A DNA stretch of 64,000 nucleotides from Desulfoluna sp942491485. Lineage in GTDB: Bacteria > Desulfobacterota > Desulfobacteria > Desulfobacterales > Desulfolunaceae. This document shows positions 42,992-51,980 of the stretch, piece by piece; the first letter of the stretch is position 1, and each line of letters starts with the position of its first letter. The notes below the pieces were generated by a model, which saw only the letters and a list, made by a program, of their open reading frames with translations, made no database searches and was not told the origin of the DNA. Both the position numbers and the translations under genes were made by a program. The stretch spans positions 496,001 to 560,000 of the forward strand of contig CALOAX010000013.1 in assembly GCA_942491485.1 (NCBI GenBank). Direction: 5' to 3'.

Positions 42992-43612
42992 GCCTCCGGC
43001 GGCAAGGTGTGCCACCTTGAAAGCGGGTTGCGAATGCGCAAGGCGTGTCGATGTTCGGTTTATCTTGAGTTTGCATTTGCGTTGCGTGAGGCGTTATGCA
43101 ACGTGTGCCACAACGGTGAAGGCTTGAGGGTACTACGGCCTCAACTCTGAGAGTGGCTTTTTAGCGTATATCACCTAAACAACAGAATAAATGGCGACGA
43201 TTTGTGTTGCCAACGACTCAATCATATCGCCACGCAGGACCGGCGGTGATAATTCTGAATTCACAGGTGATGTACGAGTTGCATTTATTTGAATCACCCG
43301 GGACGTTACGGTCATGGGTTGTAACTGAGCGTGAGGTGCGGGATCGCGGGAGAGAAGAGGAAGCTGAACGAGCGCTCAGTCACTTTTTTATCACGTTTTT
43401 TTTGTGGGTGTCAAGGCAAGGCGGGTCAGAACTTATCGACATCGTGGGTTATTTGCTGTTTGCAGCCCTGATGAACCAGATGGCAGAATCCGCTTGGTTG
43501 GAAACGATTCAGCACCTGATTGCAAAAATGCCGCAGTGATTTAACCCGAGGAACGAGGGCTAAAGCGCTGTGGCAACCCGCTTTCAAGGTGGCTCACCTT
43601 GCCGCCGGAGGC
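42992..43612. repeat. Cap-bounded segment containing a small ORF
   Basis: A cap with hairpin 1 AAGGTG-TGC-CACCTT reads inward from 42992, and a hairpin-2/hairpin-1/cap copy reads inward from 43612. The 620-bp segment is bounded like the other cap elements but carries the ORF at 43270-43539 in its interior. Confidence 0.7.
43270..43539 (+). CDS. Hypothetical protein inside a cap-bounded segment
   Basis: 89 residues if started at ATG 43270, which has a weak AGGTG close by; the frame extends to a GTG at 43204. The sequence has a short strand-like start (MYELHLFESPGT), a charged helix (TEREVRDRGREEEAERALSHF) and a hydrophobic helical end (ELIDIVGYLLFAALMNQMAESAWLETIQHLI). Composition looks protein-like, but I do not recognise a family. 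Confidence 0.45.
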   Translation: MYELHLFESPGTLRSWVVTEREVRDRGREEEAERALSHFFITFFLWVSRQGGSELIDIVGYLLFAALMNQMAESAWLETIQHLIAKMPQ

Positions 43613-43708
43613 ATCGCTTTTTGTATGTTTTTTTGTCCTGCCATTAACATGAGTGGTTTGTTGAACCGCTTAGCGAATGGGCACCAATGGGGTCGGTTGT
43701 AATCCCAC

Positions 43709-43773
43709 AGGCGAAGCCCGTCAACACATGTGATGAGCCTGAGGTACGAGGGTTCTGAGCATTTGCAAACCGG
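43709..43773 (-). repeat. Cap repeat, decayed copy without cap and hairpin 1
   Basis: GGCGAAGCCCGT, then ACATGTGATGAGCCTGAGG and TACGAGGGTTCTGAGCATTTGC; arms no longer pair fully. Confidence 0.65.
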
Positions 43774-43790
43774 CATCTCCTGGAAAAACA

Positions 43791-43823
43791 AAAAGGCCCC
43801 GCTCAACGTGAGCGGGGCCTTTT
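43791..43823 (-). terminator. Terminator downstream of the oad operon
   Basis: 15-bp perfect stem AAAAGGCCCCGCTCA and its complement with loop ACG; T-rich on both exits, 48 bases past the oadB stop. Confidence 0.92.
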
Positions 43824-43871
43824 GTTTTTTATCCTGGGTCAGGCGATCTGTTTAAGTCACAGAGCGTCTGT

Positions 43872-45215
43872 TTATCCGCAGAGGGCGAGGAGAACACCAG
43901 CTGCAACCGCGGAGCCGATAACGCCGGCAACGTTGGGGCCCATGGCGTGCATCAGCAGGAAGTTGTGGGGGTTCTCTTCAATACCCACACCGTTGACCAC
44001 GCGGGCTGCCATGGGAACGGCAGACACGCCTGCGGCGCCGATGAGGGGGTTGATTTTTTCGGAGCTCATGCGGTTCATCAGCTTGGCCAGCAGGACCCCT
44101 GTTCCGGTGCCGATGGCAAAGGCCACGAGACCGAGCATGAGAATACCGATGGTTTCAAGCTGAAGGAACTTATCGGCAGCCAGCTTGGAGCCAACGGAGA
44201 GGCCCAGCAAGATGGTGACGATGTTGATGAGTTCATTGGCAGCCGTCTTGGAAAGACGCTCTACAACGCCACACTCCTTGAGCAGGTTGCCGAACATCAG
44301 CATCCCGATGAGGGGGGTGGCATCCGGCAGCAGCATGATGCAGATACCGAGGACCATCAGAGGGAAGACAATCTTCTCCACTTTGTTGACGTGGCGCAGC
44401 TGTTTCATCTCAATGCCCCGCTCCTCCTTGGAGGTGAGGGCTCTCATGATGGGGGGCTGAATAATGGGCACCAGGGCCATGTAGGAGTAGGCCGCAACGG
44501 CGATGGCACCCAGCAGGTCCGGCGCTAGCCGCCCCGCCAGGAAGATGGCCGTGGGGCCGTCCGCGCCTCCGATAATACCGATGGCAGCGGCGTCCTGCAT
44601 GGAAAAGTCGATGCCGGGAACAAATTGCGTCAGCACCAGTGCACCGATGAGGGTGGTGAAGATGCCAAACTGGGCTGCTGCCCCGAGCAGAGCTGTTTTG
44701 GGGTTGGCGATGAGGGGACCGAAGTCCGTCATGGCGCCAACGCCCATAAAGATCAGCAAGGGGAAGAGGCCGGTCTTGATCCCGAAGGCATAGATGAGTC
44801 CGAGGAAACCCTCGGGCCCGGCAATGGCCGCCACGGGAACGTTGGCAAGGATGCCGCCGAATCCGATGGGGATCAGGAGAAGGGGCTCAAAGCCCTTTTT
44901 AATGGCCAGCCAGATAAGGATGCAGCCGACAACGATCATGATGAGCTGCCCGATTCCCAGGGGAATGAGCTGGTGATCATCACTCGTTTTTTCAGCAAAG
45001 ATCCCTTTGGCACCTTCGACAAAGGCGTTGAGGCCTGTGCTTTTCCAGAGCTTCTCCACCTTTCCCATGGATGCATCCGAGGCGGGCGCCGGGGCCGGTG
45101 CGCTAGCGGCACTGGCCATGGAGACCCCGGTGAAGAGGCAGAGTGCAACAAGGGCTGCCACAATTGCCAGGGGTCTGACGAATCGTTTTTTTGTCAATCT
45201 CAGAGTTCGAGTCAT
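43872..45215 (-). CDS. oadB: Sodium-pumping decarboxylase, beta subunit
   Basis: 447 residues from ATG 45215; 35 upstream codons overlap the preceding gene and were excluded. An N-terminal hydrophobic segment with an Ala/Pro-rich stretch (SAPAPAPASDASMG) precedes the beta-subunit core: GIGQLIMIVVGCILIWLAI, FEPLLLIPIGFGGILANVP, GADGPTAIFLAGRLAPDLLG and, near the C terminus, NFLLMHAMGPNVAGVIGSAVAAG. About nine to ten membrane helices. It couples decarboxylation of carboxybiotin to sodium export. Order gamma-alpha-beta with 45253-47607. Confidence 0.94.
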   Translation of the reverse strand: MTRTLRLTKKRFVRPLAIVAALVALCLFTGVSMASAASAPAPAPASDASMGKVEKLWKSTGLNAFVEGAKGIFAEKTSDDHQLIPLGIGQLIMIVVGCILIWLAIKKGFEPLLLIPIGFGGILANVPVAAIAGPEGFLGLIYAFGIKTGLFPLLIFMGVGAMTDFGPLIANPKTALLGAAAQFGIFTTLIGALVLTQFVPGIDFSMQDAAAIGIIGGADGPTAIFLAGRLAPDLLGAIAVAAYSYMALVPIIQPPIMRALTSKEERGIEMKQLRHVNKVEKIVFPLMVLGICIMLLPDATPLIGMLMFGNLLKECGVVERLSKTAANELINIVTILLGLSVGSKLAADKFLQLETIGILMLGLVAFAIGTGTGVLLAKLMNRMSSEKINPLIGAAGVSAVPMAARVVNGVGIEENPHNFLLMHAMGPNVAGVIGSAVAAGVLLALCG

Positions 45216-45252
45216 GGTTCTATCCTGTTCGTTCAGTCGTTGTGAATTACCC

Positions 45253-47352
45253 TTAGGCGATGGTGACCAGACTCTGGCCGGATGCCACCTGATCGCCAGC
45301 GGCAACAGCCACGCTGGCAACGGTGCCGTCCACGGGGGATTTCACCTCCACTTCCATCTTCATGGCCTCCTGAACGAGCAGTGTATCTCCAGCCTTGACG
45401 GCAGAGCCACTGGCAACCAGGACTTTGATGACGGCGCCGGGCATCTGTGCCTTGACCTCTTCTCCGCCAGCTGCGGCGGGAGCGGGGGCTGCGGCAGCAG
45501 CTGCAGCTGCAGGTGCGGGAGCCGCAGCAGGAGCTGCAACGGGGGCACCAGCGGTTTGAACCTGGACAAGGACCTGGTCTGCGTTCACCTGGTCGCCGGT
45601 GGCGACGAGGATGTCGGCAACGGTACCGTCCACGGGGGATTTCACTTCAACTTCCATCTTCATGGCTTCCTGAACGAGCAGGGTGTCGCCGGCTTTTACC
45701 TGAGTGCCTTTGCCTGCAACGATGCGAACCACGGCACCGGGCATCTGAGCCTTGACGGCTTCGGTTGCGCCGGGTGCTGCAGCCACAGCGGCTGCAGGGG
45801 CAGCAGCAAGGCCTTCGGCGACGTTGATGTTGTATGCTTTTCCGTTGACCACGGCGGTATTGCCGTCGATCTTGACGGCGTAGGTGTTGCCACCGACGCT
45901 GACGGTGTAGCCTTCAGGCGCTTCTTTGGTCTCGGCCTTGGCTTCGGGAGCGTTCTTGCGGACGCCGATGGTGGCTTTGCCGAGGAGGTAGTTGATGCCC
46001 TTGTCACCGCAGGATGCTGTGATGAAGATGTTCTCATCGGTGGTGGGAAGGCCATTCTCTTCGAGTTTCTTCTTCGCAGGTGCAAGGCCCTTGGTGGGAT
46101 CTTCTTCGTTGATCTCAAGGGGGCTTCGGGTGGTGGGCTCAAGGCCCAGCTGCTCGGAAGCGATCTTGACGATTTCCGCATCGGGGGCAACGGGGGTCTT
46201 GCCGAAGTAGCCGAGGACCATCTTGCCGTAGCCCTCAGCGATCTTATTCCATTTGCCCATCATGACGTTGTTGAAGGCCTGCTGGAAGTAGAACTGGCTC
46301 ACGGGGGTAACGGAGGTGCCGAAACCACCGCGACGAACCACTTCGTCCATGGCTTCGATCACTTCGGGGAAGCGGTCCATGATGTTGTTGTCACGCATCA
46401 TCTGGGAGTTAGCCGTCAGGGCGCCACCGGGCATGGGAGACCAGGGGATGATGGGCTCAACCGCTTTGGCTTCGGGGGGCAGGAAGTAGTCTTTCATGCA
46501 CTCCTTGAAGACCTCTTCGGCTTCGCGGATCTTGTCGATGTCCACGTCGAGTTCGTACTCGGTGCCGCGCAGGGCGTGCCACATGGTCATGATGTCAGGC
46601 TGGCAGGTACCGCCGGAGCAGGGAGCCATGGAGAGGTCGATGACGTCCACGCCCGCGTCCAGGGCTGCTTTGTACCCGATAACGCCGATACCGGCGGTGT
46701 CATGGGTGTGGAACTGTACGGGGATGTCCGCAGGAAGGATCTCCTTGGCCCGCTTGATGGTGTCGTAGACGGTGGCCGGGAAGCTGGTTCCGGATGCGTC
46801 CTTAAAGCAGATGGAGTGGTACGGAATGTCCGCGTCCATGATCTGCTTGAGCATGTCGACGTAGAAGTCTGCATCATGGGCACCGGTGCAGCCGGGAGGC
46901 AGGGCCATCATGGAGATGACCACCTGGTGGTTGAGACCGGCTTCGGCGATGCACTGACCGCTGTAGATGAGGTTGTTGACGTCGTTCAAGGCATCAAAGT
47001 TACGGATGGTGGAGATGCCGTGTTTTTTGAACATTTCGGCATGAAGCTTGATGACGTCCTTGGGCTGAGAGTCCAGGGCCACGACGTTGATGCCTCGGGC
47101 CAGGGTCTGCAGGTCCGCATCGGGACCGGCTGCCGCACGGAAACGGTCCATCATGTCAAAGGCACACTCGTTGCTGTAGAAGTAGAGTGCCTGAAACCGG
47201 GCGCCGCCGCCTGCTTCAAAGTAGTTACATCCTGCCGCAGCTGCTGCTTCAACGGCGGGAATAAAATCGTCAGTAAAAACTCGCGCTCCGTAAACTGACT
47301 GAAAACCATCACGAAACGCTGTGTTCATGAACCGCACTAATTTCTTAGCCAT
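45253..47352 (-). CDS. OadA/transcarboxylase 5S-like subunit with two C-terminal biotinyl domains
   Basis: 699 residues. An HMGL-type TIM barrel carboxyltransferase domain (RFMNTAFRDGFQS at the start, CFKDASGT around 190, HTHDTAGIG metal-site histidines near 225) is followed by the conserved OadA/PYC domain (about 290-480). A 50-residue segment then leads to two biotinyl domains in tandem, joined by an Ala/Pro linker. Both contain EAMKMEVEVKSPVDGTV, with biotin lysines at 565 and 665. OadA normally has one. The reaction is carboxyl transfer between pyruvate/oxaloacetate and biotin. The duplicated domain may have arisen by an in-frame tandem duplication. Confidence 0.93.
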   Translation of the reverse strand: MAKKLVRFMNTAFRDGFQSVYGARVFTDDFIPAVEAAAAAGCNYFEAGGGARFQALYFYSNECAFDMMDRFRAAAGPDADLQTLARGINVVALDSQPKDVIKLHAEMFKKHGISTIRNFDALNDVNNLIYSGQCIAEAGLNHQVVISMMALPPGCTGAHDADFYVDMLKQIMDADIPYHSICFKDASGTSFPATVYDTIKRAKEILPADIPVQFHTHDTAGIGVIGYKAALDAGVDVIDLSMAPCSGGTCQPDIMTMWHALRGTEYELDVDIDKIREAEEVFKECMKDYFLPPEAKAVEPIIPWSPMPGGALTANSQMMRDNNIMDRFPEVIEAMDEVVRRGGFGTSVTPVSQFYFQQAFNNVMMGKWNKIAEGYGKMVLGYFGKTPVAPDAEIVKIASEQLGLEPTTRSPLEINEEDPTKGLAPAKKKLEENGLPTTDENIFITASCGDKGINYLLGKATIGVRKNAPEAKAETKEAPEGYTVSVGGNTYAVKIDGNTAVVNGKAYNINVAEGLAAAPAAAVAAAPGATEAVKAQMPGAVVRIVAGKGTQVKAGDTLLVQEAMKMEVEVKSPVDGTVADILVATGDQVNADQVLVQVQTAGAPVAAPAAAPAPAAAAAAAAPAPAAAGGEEVKAQMPGAVIKVLVASGSAVKAGDTLLVQEAMKMEVEVKSPVDGTVASVAVAAGDQVASGQSLVTIA

Positions 47353-47370
47353 AATCTTCTATCCCTTTCG

Positions 47371-47607
47371 TTAGCTGCGTGCGCAGGCTTTTACAGCCGC
47401 AATGGCCACCGCGATCTCAGCGAGCTCATCTCCAGCCTGCTGAATAACCGCTGTTTTTGTTGTCCCCAAAGGTCCACTCTTCACTTCGGCATCGGCAAAT
47501 CGCTCTAGTACCTTTGCCGAGATTTTCATCGCGTAGACAAGAAGGGTCAAAAAAGCAAAGACCACCCCCATTCCCGCAACCATCAATCCCAGACCTTCAA
47601 CAATCAT
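47371..47607 (-). CDS. Sodium-pumping decarboxylase, gamma-subunit-like protein
   Basis: 78 residues with one N-terminal membrane helix (GLMVAGMGVVFAFLTLLVYAM), then a short soluble tail. Size, topology and position directly before the alpha subunit gene match OadG, which holds the complex together. The zinc-binding tail known from some OadG proteins is not evident. Confidence 0.85.
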   Translation of the reverse strand: MIVEGLGLMVAGMGVVFAFLTLLVYAMKISAKVLERFADAEVKSGPLGTTKTAVIQQAGDELAEIAVAIAAVKACARS

Positions 47608-48296
47608 AGTCTATCCCCTCCACAATAATAATCGATGTCTTCCGTCTTCGGCGCTTCACGCTCGATCTTCACGGTGAACCCATGGGGTCGACGGTGCGGT
47701 CGATACATCCCATGAACGGCCAAGGCCGCGCCGGGTCGAAAGCATCTTCTTCATGGTGATGCCCTGTTGCCAGGGCATCAAAATATGCCAAATGGTCCCT
47801 GCCCGTATCCCTCGGGCAGGGGGCACTCGCGCATCAATCTTCTATATCGTTAAGGCTGGTCGTTTTCCCTTACAGGGTACGCAAGGGGCCACGAATCCCA
47901 AGAGGCAGTACTCCCGGTATGGTGAAAATCATCACCTTCTCAAAGAGGACGCCCTTTCCTTTTTTATCGTCAGGCGTAGGCTGAATGTATCGTTTATATC
48001 GAGGCTACGGCCGTAAAGGCACTTGTAAATATATTACTAGAATCGAATAATCTTGTATATTTGCAAGATAATGTCAAGTAAAAAATATTGAGCTATTGTA
48101 GCACGATATCCGTCAAATAACCCGGGGCACTGGGGTCGAGAGGGTCTAAAACTGTGGAATTCATGAATGCTGTAGGGGAAGGTTTCTGCTCTTGGAAAGT
48201 GGGGTGGTGAAATATGAAGTAATGCGCATCTGCTGGTAATTGTGAGTAAATATCGTTGGTGGGATTCTGTTTGTGCTTACTGCGTATCATAACAAA
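47608..48296. other. Spacer upstream of the oad operon
   Basis: No supported gene. Two strong hairpins stand close together: GATGCCCTG-TTGC-CAGGGCATC (47758-47779) and CCCTGCCCG-N7-CGGGCAGGG (about 47797-47821). Between these and oadG a 32-codon minus-strand frame starting at 47754 could be read but has no ribosome-binding site. The rest is AT-rich. Confidence 0.5.
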
Positions 48297-48330
48297 AGCG
48301 GAAAGATGTGAGAGTAAACATCTTTCCGCT
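48297..48330 (-). terminator. Terminator downstream of the aminotransferase gene
   Basis: 13-bp perfect stem AGCGGAAAGATGT and its complement with an eight-base loop, followed on the minus strand by TTTTGTT; 88 bases past the stop. Confidence 0.85.
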
Positions 48331-48417
48331 CGATAATCACTGGAATGCCATCGGGCAGATGTCGCGTAAGGGTGGCTTTACGTCTTGAATGGCCCGATTT
48401 CAAACGTGAAACCTACC

Positions 48418-49599
48418 CTATGTGTATTTCTCCATCACCTTTTTAAATCCGGGAAGAGCACCCCTGATGGTTTTCTCATCAACACAAAAAGAGATACGGA
48501 AATGGCCTGGTCCGGCAAAGCCGCTTCCAGGGACCACAAGGATAAGTTCCTTCTGGAGTTCGCTGACGAAGGCGACATCGTCTTCAATGGGGGCCTTGGG
48601 GAAGAGGTAGAACGCGCCTTTGGGGGCGGTAAATTCGTAGCCGGCTTCGGTGAGGCCATCCACGAGCAGCTGGCGGTTTTTCTCATACGGCGTCATGTCC
48701 ACATTGACCCCTTGGATTTCGGCAACCACGCGCTGCATGATGGCCGGAGCGTTGACATAGCCCAGAATGCGGTTGCACAGAGCCAGTCCGCCCAGGAAAA
48801 CGCCTTTTCCCTCGAAATCGGGGTGGATGGCGATATACCCGATGCGCTCACCGGGAATGGAGATGTCCTTGGAGTAGGAGGTCACCACCACGCTGTTCTG
48901 ATAGCTGGTCATGATGGAGGGTACATCGATGCCGTTGTAGGTGATCTTTCGGTAGGGCTCATCGGAAATCAGCACGATGGGGTGGCCGACCTCACCGCTC
49001 TTTTTCTTGAGCATCTCACCCAGGGCATCGAGGCTTGCCTTGTCATACACCTGACCCGTGGGGTTGTTGGGGGTGTTGATAAGGACGGCTTTGGTTTTTT
49101 CGGAGATCACCTCTTCAATGGCGCCAAGGTCGAGTGTGAAGTCCGCATTGGTCTTGACGGTTCGTACCACCCCGCCGTGGTTGTCGGCGTAGAAGTTGTA
49201 CTCCACGAAGTAAGGCGCCGGGCAGATCACCTCGTCACCCGGATCCATGAGGGTCTTAAGGACCACGTTGAGAGCGCCGGCCGCTCCGCAGGTCATGACG
49301 ATGTCGTTCTCATCCAGGGTCACTTCCTGCTGCTGGGAGACAAAACCTGCCACGGCCTTACGCACAAAGGGGTAGCCGGTGTTGGGCATGTAGGAGTGGA
49401 CCCCTTCGCCCGAAGACTCCGCAACCTTGATAAGGGTCTCTTTAAACTCGGCCGGGGGAGCAAGGTAGGGGTTTCCAAGGCTGAAGTCGTACACGTTGTC
49501 CGCTCCGTGCTCTGCCTTGAGGCGAGCTCCCTCTTCAAACATCTTGCGGATGAATGATGATTTTTCGATGGCACCTTTGATCTTGGTCGAAATGGTCAT
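48418..49599 (-). CDS. PLP-dependent class I aminotransferase
   Basis: 393 residues. The PLP lysine is in SYSKDISIPGERIG (near 244). NTPNNPTGQVYDKASLDALGEML carries the ring-stacking and phosphate-binding region, and GHFRISFCVDEKTI holds the substrate-carboxylate arginine. Alanine, aspartate or aromatic specificity cannot be decided by eye. Monocistronic, with its own terminator. Confidence 0.9.
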   Translation of the reverse strand: MTISTKIKGAIEKSSFIRKMFEEGARLKAEHGADNVYDFSLGNPYLAPPAEFKETLIKVAESSGEGVHSYMPNTGYPFVRKAVAGFVSQQQEVTLDENDIVMTCGAAGALNVVLKTLMDPGDEVICPAPYFVEYNFYADNHGGVVRTVKTNADFTLDLGAIEEVISEKTKAVLINTPNNPTGQVYDKASLDALGEMLKKKSGEVGHPIVLISDEPYRKITYNGIDVPSIMTSYQNSVVVTSYSKDISIPGERIGYIAIHPDFEGKGVFLGGLALCNRILGYVNAPAIMQRVVAEIQGVNVDMTPYEKNRQLLVDGLTEAGYEFTAPKGAFYLFPKAPIEDDVAFVSELQKELILVVPGSGFAGPGHFRISFCVDEKTIRGALPGFKKVMEKYT

Positions 49600-49650
49600 G
49601 GAAACCTCCGGTCCGTGGGGTTTGTGTGGGTGAATTGAAATAATTCTTAT

Positions 49651-49680
49651 GAACCACGAAGAGCACGAAGGACACGAAGA
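49651..49680. repeat. CGAAG-type dispersed repeat
   Basis: AACCACGAAGAGCACGAAGG followed by ACACGAAGA; same family as 983-1023. Confidence 0.7.
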
Positions 49681-49965
49681 AAAAAATCAGGATGTCGGCA
49701 GTCGTATGATTCGTGGCAACAATTTTTATTTGAGAACCGACATGGTTGCAGCAAACCGAATGGGGTTTGATGGGATCGGCTGAAACACTTTTATTTCACA
49801 TGATGTGGAAAGAAATCAAAGAAATTTATTAATGGGGTGGAAAGGGGAAGGGAAAAAATGGGGTGGCAGGGGCGAATTATGGGTGAGGAGGATGCCGCAC
49901 GGGAGTGCGGCGCTCCAAAATTGGCCTTCTGGGAGGCGGCCGGGGGATGATCTCCTATACCTCAG

Positions 49966-50100
49966 GTTCGTCTTATTCTCTGATGGGCTTCGCCCGTGGT
50001 GTTACCAATGACCCCATCAGTATCGTCTTCCCCGGCTACTCGACAAACCGTTGCTGCAGGACGGCGTCGAAGGTGGGTACTTGACACTTTTTGAATTCGA
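49966..50100. repeat. Dispersed repeat D, copy 1
   Basis: Begins with a hairpin-3-like GATGGGC-TTC-GCCCGTGG, then TCGTCTTCCCCGGCTACTCG, ACAAACCGTTG and a conserved downstream block. The same series occurs at 55888-56003. Confidence 0.7.
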
Positions 50101-50298
50101 GTGACCGGGGAGCCATGTGTGCATACCGTCACCGGTTGTGGGTGACTTTCACAGAGATAGTGCCTGTGGCAATTTTGCAAACAAGAGCTGAATAATTCTT
50201 TTGAGAATTTATTTTTTTGCCGACACCCTATGGTACACATTACAGCGCTTCTTGTTTTCGGTGGCAGGGTACGCAAGCGCATCCTATGCCTGGTAAAA

Positions 50299-50345
50299 AC
50301 CGCGAAGAACACAAAGCGCCCTCCGTGATGCATGAAGGGCGCTTG
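50299..50345. repeat. CGAAG-type dispersed repeat
   Basis: ACCGCGAAGAACACAAAG with a GCGCCCTCCGTG...CATGAAGGGCGC palindrome. Confidence 0.6.
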
Positions 50346-50365
50346 GCTATCTTTGGCGCTTTACA

Positions 50366-50454
50366 CAGCGCAGCCCGTCAGCGAATGTGATGGGCCTGAG
50401 GAACGAAGGCCGGGAGCATTCGCAAACCCGCTTTCGAGGTGGCACACCTCGCTA
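50366..50454 (-). repeat. Cap repeat abutting the tgt stop codon
   Basis: Hairpin 3 CAGCGCAGCCCG (decayed), hairpin 2 GCGAATG/CATTCGC with inner GGCC-TTCGTTCCTCA-GGCC, and hairpin 1 CGAGGTG/CACCTCG. The cap is missing; hairpin 1 touches the TAG of tgt. Confidence 0.85.
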
Positions 50455-51579
50455 CTGGATTCCGCCTTCCATGGCAGCGTAGAAGCCTCTGCGCCACTCC
50501 ATGAAGCGGTCATCAAGGATGGCCTGCCGAATTTCACCCACAAGGTTCATGTAGTAGTGAATGTTGTGGATGGTGTTGAGACGGGAGCCCAGAAGCTCTT
50601 TGGATTTAAAGAGGTGCCTTAAGTAAGCCCTTGAGTAGTTTCGGCAGGTGTAGCAGGTGCAGGCAGGGTCCAGGGGTTTTTCGTCCTTCTGGTACCGCGC
50701 GTTGGCGATGTTAACGGCTCCTTCGGAGGTGAAGAGCTTTCCGTTTCTGGCATTTCGGCTGGGCATGACGCAGTCGAACATGTCGGCTCCCATGGAGACG
50801 AGCTCCACGATGTCCGATGGGGTGCCCACTCCCATGATGTACCGGGGCTTCTCTTCCGGCATCAGGGCCAGGGTGTGCTCGCCCATCTCCATCATCAGCT
50901 CCTTGGGTTCGCCCACAGAAAGGCCGCCGATGGAGTATCCGGGGAAATCGATGTCGCAGATCTGCTCCACCGAGGCGGAACGAAGGTCCTTGTACATTCC
51001 CCCCTGAACGATGCCGAAGGCGTTGTTTCGAAGGTCGGTCTCCTGCTGCCAGAAATCAAAGCAGCGCTGGGCCCAGCGGGTGGTGAGCTCCATGGACTCT
51101 TTGGTGGCCTTAAAATCCGAGGGGTACGGCGTGCACTCGTCCAGGCACATCATGATGTCCGAGTCGATGTGGTTCTGAACTTCAATGGATTTTTCCGGGG
51201 TGAAGACATGCCGGGAGCCGTCAATGTGGGACTGAAATGATACCCCTTGCTCGGTTCGCTTGGTGAGCTTGGCCAGGGAGAAAAACTGAAAACCACCGCT
51301 GTCCGTTAAGATGGGCCCTTTCCACTTCATGAAATCATGAAGCCCCCCAAACACATCCAGCACCTCCGTGCCCGGGCGAAGATACAAATGGTAGGTGTTG
51401 CCCAGAATGATCTGCGCTCCCGCCTCCTCAAGGTCCTCCACCGAAACGGCCTTCACAGACCCTACCGTGCCCACCGGCATGAAAATAGGGGTCTTGATCT
51501 CCCCCCGACGTGTTTTTATCGTTGCCGCCCGCGCCCGACACTCCGTCGACTGGGCCTCTTTCGTATATGTAAGTCTCAT
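50452..51579 (-). CDS. tgt: Queuine/preQ1 tRNA-guanine transglycosylase
   Basis: 375 residues. TIM-barrel enzyme with TDSGGFQFFSL near 90, the catalytic aspartate in MGVGTPSDIVELVSMGADMFDCVMPSRNARNG (near 250-275) and the zinc site CTCYTC with a following His/Cys (near 302-330). It exchanges guanine at position 34 of GUN tRNAs for preQ1. queA lies upstream on the same strand, 400 bases away, giving consecutive steps of queuosine synthesis. The TAG stop touches a repeat. Confidence 0.97.
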   Translation of the reverse strand: MRLTYTKEAQSTECRARAATIKTRRGEIKTPIFMPVGTVGSVKAVSVEDLEEAGAQIILGNTYHLYLRPGTEVLDVFGGLHDFMKWKGPILTDSGGFQFFSLAKLTKRTEQGVSFQSHIDGSRHVFTPEKSIEVQNHIDSDIMMCLDECTPYPSDFKATKESMELTTRWAQRCFDFWQQETDLRNNAFGIVQGGMYKDLRSASVEQICDIDFPGYSIGGLSVGEPKELMMEMGEHTLALMPEEKPRYIMGVGTPSDIVELVSMGADMFDCVMPSRNARNGKLFTSEGAVNIANARYQKDEKPLDPACTCYTCRNYSRAYLRHLFKSKELLGSRLNTIHNIHYYMNLVGEIRQAILDDRFMEWRRGFYAAMEGGIQ

Positions 51580-51605
51580 TTTTTCCCTTAAAATTATTAA
51601 AAGCA

Positions 51606-51705
51606 GCCTCCGGCAGCAAGGGGCTGAGCCCCTTGACCCCAGGTTTGCGAATGCTCCAACCCTCGTTCCTCGGGTAGTCTCATTCGCTGACGGGCTGCGC
51701 CCGTT
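51606..51705 (+). repeat. Cap repeat, complete copy
   Basis: GCCTCCGGCAGC, hairpin 1 CAAGGGG-CTGAG-CCCCTTG, hairpin 2 GCGAATG/CATTCGC, hairpin 3 ACGGGC-TGC-GCCCGT; 26 nt upstream of the tgt start. Confidence 0.92.
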
Positions 51706-51879
51706 TTTACAGCGGGGGAATGGGTATATGCAATATAACGTCGTGAACCAAGAGCTTTTGAAACGTCCTTGGGTTTATTTTCAGGCATATTAGAAGCCGG
51801 AGGAGATACGACACCGTATCCCCGGCCTTGCAGAGTTTGTGGTAATGCCTGGCTCGCTACCAGCCTTGATAGTGGGCGA

Positions 51880-51960
51880 CCTTGCGATTTGCCCTGAGGA
51901 ACGAAGGGCGAAGCGCAAGGGCAATCAGCTTTCGAGGTGGCTCACCTCGCCGCCGGAGGC
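51880..51960 (-). repeat. Cap repeat without hairpin 3
   Basis: Hairpin 2 CTTGCG/CGCAAG with inner GCCC-TGAGGAACGAA-GGGC, hairpin 1 GAGGTG/CACCTC, cap; 20 nt after the queA stop. Confidence 0.88.
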
Positions 51961-51980
51961 TTGCTTTTCTGGCCTTGCGT

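Larger units (their letters stand above)
49600..50298. other. Repeat-rich spacer between the aminotransferase and tgt
   Basis: No gene. Contains a CGAAG repeat (49651-49680), decayed cap-repeat sequence around 49935-49999 and the sequence shared with 55.9-56.0 kb. Confidence 0.55.

Noticed and set aside
39019..43612. Chromosomal integron cassettes with attC sites
   Set aside because: The spacers are palindromic and flank genes, but GTTRRRY/RYYYAAC core sites are not evident, repeats occur in both orientations, and most flanked genes are core housekeeping genes. No integrase is in the window.
45007..47298. A 763-codon open frame antisense to the OadA/5S-like gene
   Set aside because: It overlaps a well-supported gene on the other strand, has no family motif, and reflects the third-position GC bias of that gene. 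Similar shadows at 34067-35470, 41233-42405, 24495-25493 and 48385-49557 were dropped for the same reason.
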